9,880 bases of DNA from CAZLIC01 sp964559535 (GTDB lineage: Bacteria > Pseudomonadota > Alphaproteobacteria > Rhodobacterales > Rhodobacteraceae). Below the pieces are notes generated by a model. That model was not told the DNA's origin, made no database searches, and was given only the letters and a program-made list of their open reading frames with translations. Numbering within the stretch: position 1 is the stretch's first letter; every line of letters starts with the position of its first letter. Of this stretch, positions 6,786-9,880 are shown in pieces. The stretch lies in assembly GCA_964559535.1 (NCBI GenBank), contig CAZLIC010000115.1, positions 1-9,880 on the forward strand, read 5' to 3'. A program made the translations under genes and the position numbers.

Positions 6786-7922
6786 CTACGCCCCGCGCCA
6801 GATCCAGCCGCCGCCCAGCACGCGGCTGCCCTCGGGCGCGTAGAACACGCAGGCCTGCCCGGGGCTGACGCCGTCTTCGGGGGCGATCAGTTCCACCTCG
6901 GCCTCGGTAGCCGACAGCGGGCGGATGATGGCCTCGCGCGGCGCGCGGGTGGACCGCACGCGCGCCATCACCTGCCATTCGGGGCGTGACATGAGCGGCG
7001 CGTCGCCCAGCCAGTTGATCTCGCGCAGCGGAATCACCCGGGTGGCCAGCGCCGCCTTCGGCCCCACCACCACCTGCCGCTTGCCCGGGTCCAGCCGCAG
7101 CACGTACAGCGGCTCGCCCAGGCCCCCGATGCCCAGCCCCTTGCGCTGACCCACGGTGTAGTGGATCACCCCCCGGTGCGTGCCCAGCACACGGCCCCCT
7201 TCGTCGACGATCTCGCCGGGGTCGGCGGCGCCCGGCCGCAGCTTCTCGATCACCGCGGCATAATCGCCGTTCGGGACAAAGCAGATGTCCTGGCTGTCGG
7301 GCTTGTCGGCCACGGGCAGCCCGTACCTTGCCGCCAGCGCCCGGGTTTCCGCCTTGGACGCAAGGCCGCCCAGCGGAAACCTCAGGTAGGCCAGCTGCTC
7401 CGGTGTGGTGGAAAACAGGAAGTACGACTGGTCGCGCGCCGGGTCGGCCGCGCGGTGCAACTCGGGGCCCACCGGCCCGTCGAACCGGCGGATGTAGTGG
7501 CCGGTGGCCATGCAATCGGCATCCAGATCCTTCGCCGTCGCCAGCAGGTCCTTGAACTTCACCCGTTCGTTGCAGCGGATGCAGGGCACCGGCGTGGCAC
7601 CGGCCAGATAGGCGTCGGCAAACTCGTCGATAACCGCCTGGCGGAAGGTGTTCTCATAGTCCAGCACATAGTGCGGAAACCCCATGGTTTCCGCCACCCT
7701 GCGGGCATCGTGGATGTCGCGGCCGGCGCAGCAGGCGCCCTTCTTGGCCAGCGCCGCGCCATGGTCATAAAGCTGCAGCGTGACGCCCACCACGTCATAG
7801 CCTTCCTCGGCCAGCATCGCCGCCACCACCGACGAATCGACACCGCCCGACATGGCCACCACCACCCGCGTGTCGGCGGGGGGCTTGGGCAGGCCCAGCG
7901 AGTTCAGGGGGTGGTCACGCAT
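6786..7922 (-). CDS. mnmA: tRNA-specific 2-thiouridylase MnmA
   Basis: MnmA activates U34 of tRNA-Lys, -Glu and -Gln with ATP and transfers persulfide sulfur to make 2-thiouridine. The 378-residue product shows the N-type ATP-pyrophosphatase loop SGGVDSS (25-31) and DIHDARRVAE (69-78). It has the nucleophile Cys117 in CNERVKF, TGHYIR (140-145), RDQSYFL (163-169), and the second catalytic Cys214 in DSQDICFVP. The C-terminal beta domain contains HYTVGQRKGLGIGG (254-267) and GQACVFY (355-361). An additional Cys114 gives a CxxC with Cys117. I chose the ATG whose complement is at 7920-7922. A longer frame up to 7988 would add 22 residues that look unlike the family and would run through the predicted promoter. 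A modest AGG lies a few bases ahead. The gene converges on lpxB and diverges from sciP. Confidence 0.96.
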   Translation of the reverse strand: MRDHPLNSLGLPKPPADTRVVVAMSGGVDSSVVAAMLAEEGYDVVGVTLQLYDHGAALAKKGACCAGRDIHDARRVAETMGFPHYVLDYENTFRQAVIDEFADAYLAGATPVPCIRCNERVKFKDLLATAKDLDADCMATGHYIRRFDGPVGPELHRAADPARDQSYFLFSTTPEQLAYLRFPLGGLASKAETRALAARYGLPVADKPDSQDICFVPNGDYAAVIEKLRPGAADPGEIVDEGGRVLGTHRGVIHYTVGQRKGLGIGGLGEPLYVLRLDPGKRQVVVGPKAALATRVIPLREINWLGDAPLMSRPEWQVMARVRSTRAPREAIIRPLSATEAEVELIAPEDGVSPGQACVFYAPEGSRVLGGGWIWRGA

Positions 7923-7946
7923 CGGGGCACCTGTGGGAAGGGCTGG

Positions 7947-7974
7947 AATATAGGAAAATCCGCGGCACCTGCAA
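7947..7974 (-). promoter_or_regulatory. Candidate mnmA promoter
   Basis: On the reverse strand TATATT (complement of 7947-7952) matches the -10 consensus at five of six positions. TTGCAG (complement of 7969-7974) lies 16 bases upstream as a weak -35. Transcription would begin near 7940, leaving a leader of about 20 bases before the chosen mnmA ATG. This also argues against the longer mnmA start, which would lie upstream of the promoter. Confidence 0.45.
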
Positions 7975-7983
7975 CCCGCGCTG

Positions 7984-7998
7984 TTCATGCCCCCTTAA
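7984..7998 (+). promoter_or_regulatory. Near-consensus CtrA box upstream of sciP
   Basis: TTCA (7984-7987), seven bases, then TTAA (7995-7998) matches the alphaproteobacterial CtrA recognition pattern TTAA-N7-TTAA at seven of eight defined positions. It lies 45 bases before the sciP ATG and about 10 bases beyond the predicted -35 of the divergent mnmA promoter. TTAA is rare in this GC-rich DNA. In Caulobacter, CtrA activates sciP, so the placement is biologically sensible, but binding is inferred. Confidence 0.5.
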
Positions 7999-8043
7999 AC
8001 CTGCCTGCCCAGACTGCGGCGCAAACGCAATCGAGGTAAGGCG

Positions 8044-8322
8044 ATGTTTCTCAAACGCGTGGATGGTCCGCGGCAGGTGACGCTGCCCGACGGCAGCATC
8101 CTGTCCCGCGCCGACCTGCCCCCGCCCGACACCCGGCGCTGGGTCGCCAGCCGCAAGCTGGTGGTGGTCCGCGCCGTGGCCCATGGCCTGATCGCGGAGG
8201 CCGAGGCGCTGGAGCGCTATGCCCTGTCGGCCGAAGAATTCGCACTGTGGCGCGATGCGGTGGCGACCCATGGGGAAAAAGCCCTGAAAGTGACGACCCT
8301 GCAAAAGTATCGACAACTTTAG
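8044..8322 (+). CDS. sciP: SciP, CtrA-inhibiting small DNA-binding protein (DUF1153)
   Basis: SciP restrains CtrA-activated transcription. In Caulobacter it binds CtrA, and a DNA-binding role has also been described, delaying expression of CtrA targets until late in the cell cycle. The 92-residue product has the family layout: a short basic N-terminus, then LPDGSILSRADLPPPDTRRW (14-33), the counterpart of the Caulobacter 'GPDG...LTLADLPP..TTRW'. A helix-turn-helix core follows (about 34-75, VASRKLVVVRAV.HGL and the ERYALSAEEFALW segment), and the tail HGEKALKVTTLQKYRQL resembles the Caulobacter ending. GAGG (8033-8036) sits 7 bases ahead of the ATG. The gene lies 105 bases upstream of ctrA in the same direction. 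A CtrA box is placed before it, which would close a negative loop. Confidence 0.9.
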   Translation: MFLKRVDGPRQVTLPDGSILSRADLPPPDTRRWVASRKLVVVRAVAHGLIAEAEALERYALSAEEFALWRDAVATHGEKALKVTTLQKYRQL

Positions 8323-8329
8323 ATTGAAT

Positions 8330-8343
8330 ACGCCGCACGGCGT
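8330..8343 (+). repeat. Short perfect hairpin after sciP
   Basis: ACGCC (8330-8334) pairs with GGCGT (8339-8343) around a GCAC loop, 7 bases after the sciP stop. It could weaken read-through from sciP into ctrA, but no T-run follows, so it is not a standard terminator. Further down the ctrA leader, CCGGC (8393-8397) can pair with GCCGG (8404-8408). Confidence 0.35.
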
Positions 8344-8349
8344 GGCAGA

Positions 8350-8388
8350 GTAACCCGCAGTTAACCATTGCGCGCCACAGTCGTTAAC
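8350..8388 (+). promoter_or_regulatory. CtrA box and extra half-site upstream of ctrA
   Basis: GTAA (8350-8353), seven bases, then TTAA followed by C (8361-8365) fits TTAA-N7-TTAAC with a single mismatch. A second GTTAAC (8383-8388) lies downstream without a correctly spaced partner. Both are 40-80 bases before the ctrA ATG. Such sites in front of ctrA point to self-regulation, as known for Caulobacter. I cannot place the transcription start, so activation cannot be told from repression. Confidence 0.55.
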
Positions 8389-8427
8389 GACACCGGCCCG
8401 GTCGCCGGCCAAAACGCGGAGCCCCTG

Positions 8428-9138
8428 ATGCGAATCCTGCTTGTCGAGGACGACCCCACCACGTCGCGCAGCATCGAGCTGATGCTGACGCATGCGAACC
8501 TGAACGTGTACTGCACCGACCTGGGCGAAGACGGGATCGACCTGGCCAAGCTCTATGACTACGACCTGATCCTTCTGGACCTGAACCTGCCCGACATGTC
8601 GGGGCATGATGTTCTGCGCCAGCTGCGCCTGGCGCGGGTGGAAACGCCCATTCTCATCCTGTCGGGGGCGGATGATACCGAAAGCAAGATCAAGGGCTTC
8701 GGCTTTGGCGCCGACGACTACATGACCAAACCCTTCCACCGTGACGAACTGGTGGCGCGCATCCACGCGATCATCCGCCGCTCGAAGGGGCATGCGCAGT
8801 CGGTCATCCGTACCGGCGTGGTGGCGGTGAACCTTGATGCCAAGACGGTGGATGTCGAGGGCAAGGCGGTGCATCTGACCGGCAAGGAATACCAGATGCT
8901 GGAACTCCTCTCGTTGAGAAAGGGCACAACCCTGACGAAGGAGATGTTCCTGAACCACCTCTACGGCGGAATGGATGAGCCTGAGTTGAAGATCATCGAC
9001 GTCTTCATCTGCAAGCTGCGCAAGAAACTGGCCGAGGCGACGGGGGGCCAGAACTACATCGAGACGGTCTGGGGCCGCGGCTATGTGCTGCGCGATCCGG
9101 GGCCGGGCGTGGGCCAGCGTATGGCGGTGGCGGGGTAG
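8428..9138 (+). CDS. ctrA: Cell-cycle response regulator CtrA
   Basis: CtrA is an OmpR/PhoB-type response regulator phosphorylated through the CckA-ChpT relay. In Rhodobacterales it mainly controls motility, gene transfer agents and related traits. The 236-residue product has a receiver domain (1 to about 118) with acidic pair Asp8-Asp9, phospho-acceptor Asp51 in LILLDLNLPDMSG, Ser79 and Lys101. It then has the SKGHAQSVI linker and a winged-helix domain (about 125-228), where HLTGKEYQMLELLSLRKG and the DEPELKIIDVFICKLRKKL recognition helix appear identical to Caulobacter CtrA as I remember it. I chose the ATG at 8428 because GGAG (8418-8421) lies 6 bases ahead and it gives the family start MRILLVEDD. 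An upstream in-frame TTG at 8368 would run through the CtrA-site region. The protein ends in Ala-Gly, not the Ala-Ala that marks Caulobacter CtrA for ClpXP. Confidence 0.97.
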   Translation: MRILLVEDDPTTSRSIELMLTHANLNVYCTDLGEDGIDLAKLYDYDLILLDLNLPDMSGHDVLRQLRLARVETPILILSGADDTESKIKGFGFGADDYMTKPFHRDELVARIHAIIRRSKGHAQSVIRTGVVAVNLDAKTVDVEGKAVHLTGKEYQMLELLSLRKGTTLTKEMFLNHLYGGMDEPELKIIDVFICKLRKKLAEATGGQNYIETVWGRGYVLRDPGPGVGQRMAVAG

Positions 9139-9159
9139 CGCCGCTTTACCACTGCCGGA

Positions 9160-9195
9160 CCCGCGCTTACACCTGACGTGCAGGAACAGCGCGGG
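9160..9195 (+). repeat. Two-tier stem-loop between ctrA and ligA
   Basis: CCCGCGC (9160-9166) pairs with GCGCGGG (9189-9195). Inside, CCTG (9172-9175) pairs with CAGG (9181-9184) around ACGTG. The two stems, 11 bp in all, are separated by a 5/4-base internal loop. The 3' arm covers the first bases of the purine-rich ligA ribosome-binding sequence (9193-9201). No T-run follows. It may help end ctrA transcription or shape ligA translation; the sequence alone cannot decide. Confidence 0.45.
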
Positions 9196-9203
9196 GGAAG
9201 GCG

Positions 9204-9880
9204 ATGGACGGCTGGCGTCCGGTGCAGGAGTTGACCGAGGCGGAGGCCGCGCGGGAATGGCGCGACCTTTCGGCGCGGGTGCAGGACGCGAACCTGGCCT
9301 ATCACCAGCGCGATGCCCCCGAGATCAGCGATGCCGACTTTGACGCGCTGAAGCGGCGGCTTCTGGCAATCGAGGCGCGCTTTCCTGCGCTGGCTGCCAC
9401 CAGCCCCACGGCACAGGTCGGCGCCACGCCCGGCGAAGGCTTCGGCAAGATCCGCCACGCCGTGCCGATGCTCAGCCTCGCCAACGCCTTCGACCCCGCC
9501 GAGGTGGCCGACTTCACCGATTCGGTCCGCAGCTTCCTGAACCACGACGGCCCCCTGCTGTTCACCGCCGAACCGAAGATCGACGGGCTGTCGCTGTCGC
9601 TGCGCTATGAGGGCGGCAGGCTTCTGCAGGCCGCCACCCGCGGCGATGGCGAGACGGGCGAGGATGTGACGGCCAACGCCCTGACCATTGCCGACATCCC
9701 GCGCACCGCGCCGGGCGCGCCGCAGGTGATGGAGGTGCGCGGCGAGGTCTACATGAGCCACGCCGATTTCGCCGCGCTGAACGCGCGCCAGGCAACGGAA
9801 CAGGCAAAGACCTTTGCCAACCCGCGCAACGCCGCCGCGGGCAGCCTGCGCCAGCTGGATGCCACGATCACCGCCAGCCG
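9204..9880 (+). CDS. ligA: NAD-dependent DNA ligase LigA (5' part, cut by window end)
   Basis: LigA seals nicks in replication and repair using NAD+. Only the first 225 codons of an expected gene of about 700 codons are present. The frame is open to the window edge, so the cut is not a mutation. Domain Ia shows AYHQRDAPEISDADFD (32-47) and domain I the adenylation motif AEPKIDG with nucleophile Lys125. TRGDGETGEDVT (145-156), EVRGEVY (177-183) and ANPRNAAAGSLRQLD (205-219) are further nucleotidyltransferase motifs. The start is supported by GGGGGAAGG (9193-9201) next to the ATG and by the position of the Ia motif. The Ia tyrosine Tyr35 of E. coli corresponds to Phe46 here. The gene follows ctrA by 65 bases in the same direction. 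Confidence 0.96.
   Translation, partial: MDGWRPVQELTEAEAAREWRDLSARVQDANLAYHQRDAPEISDADFDALKRRLLAIEARFPALAATSPTAQVGATPGEGFGKIRHAVPMLSLANAFDPAEVADFTDSVRSFLNHDGPLLFTAEPKIDGLSLSLRYEGGRLLQAATRGDGETGEDVTANALTIADIPRTAPGAPQVMEVRGEVYMSHADFAALNARQATEQAKTFANPRNAAAGSLRQLDATITAS

Overview
This window looks like ordinary core chromosome from an alphaproteobacterium of the Rhodobacterales (Rhodobacter/Paracoccus-like). The reasons are high G+C throughout, LpxI rather than LpxH for UDP-diacylglucosamine hydrolysis, a SciP (DUF1153) gene directly beside ctrA, and a CtrA closely resembling the Caulobacter protein. I assigned the taxon from gene content and remembered protein sequences, not from a search.

Layout. 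Positions 1-133 hold no convincing gene, but a strong stem-loop lies at 6-33. A 47-residue single-span membrane protein of unknown function follows (134-277), then a short gap with a good -35 element. Next comes a tight forward operon for outer-membrane construction: bamA (378-2741), skp/ompH (2741-3310), fabZ (3402-3878), lpxA (3886-4680), lpxI (4677-5501) and lpxB (5498-6649). Its genes overlap or nearly abut, except for 91 bases between skp and fabZ. There is no lpxD and no rseP in the stretch shown. After lpxB, a convergent spacer carries three copies of GTCCCAC/GTGGGAC. On the reverse strand lies mnmA (6786-7922). A divergent promoter region of about 120 bases separates it from sciP (8044-8322), which is followed by ctrA (8428-9138) and the 5' third of ligA (from 9204, cut by the window end).

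How the genes work together. BamA folds outer-membrane proteins and Skp escorts them across the periplasm. FabZ, LpxA, LpxI and LpxB link fatty-acid elongation to the first lipid A steps: 3-OH-acyl-ACP supply, O-acylation of UDP-GlcNAc, UDP-diacylglucosamine hydrolysis and disaccharide formation. SciP and CtrA are the small CtrA antagonist and the master response regulator itself. Near-consensus CtrA boxes precede both genes, which suggests that CtrA controls itself and its own inhibitor. MnmA (tRNA 2-thiolation) and LigA (replicative DNA ligase) are housekeeping neighbours.

I found no defence system, mobile element, CRISPR array or RNA gene. The points worth a second look are small: regulatory sites, stem-loops, and single-residue differences in LpxA, CtrA and LigA. 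I do not claim a new biological system here.
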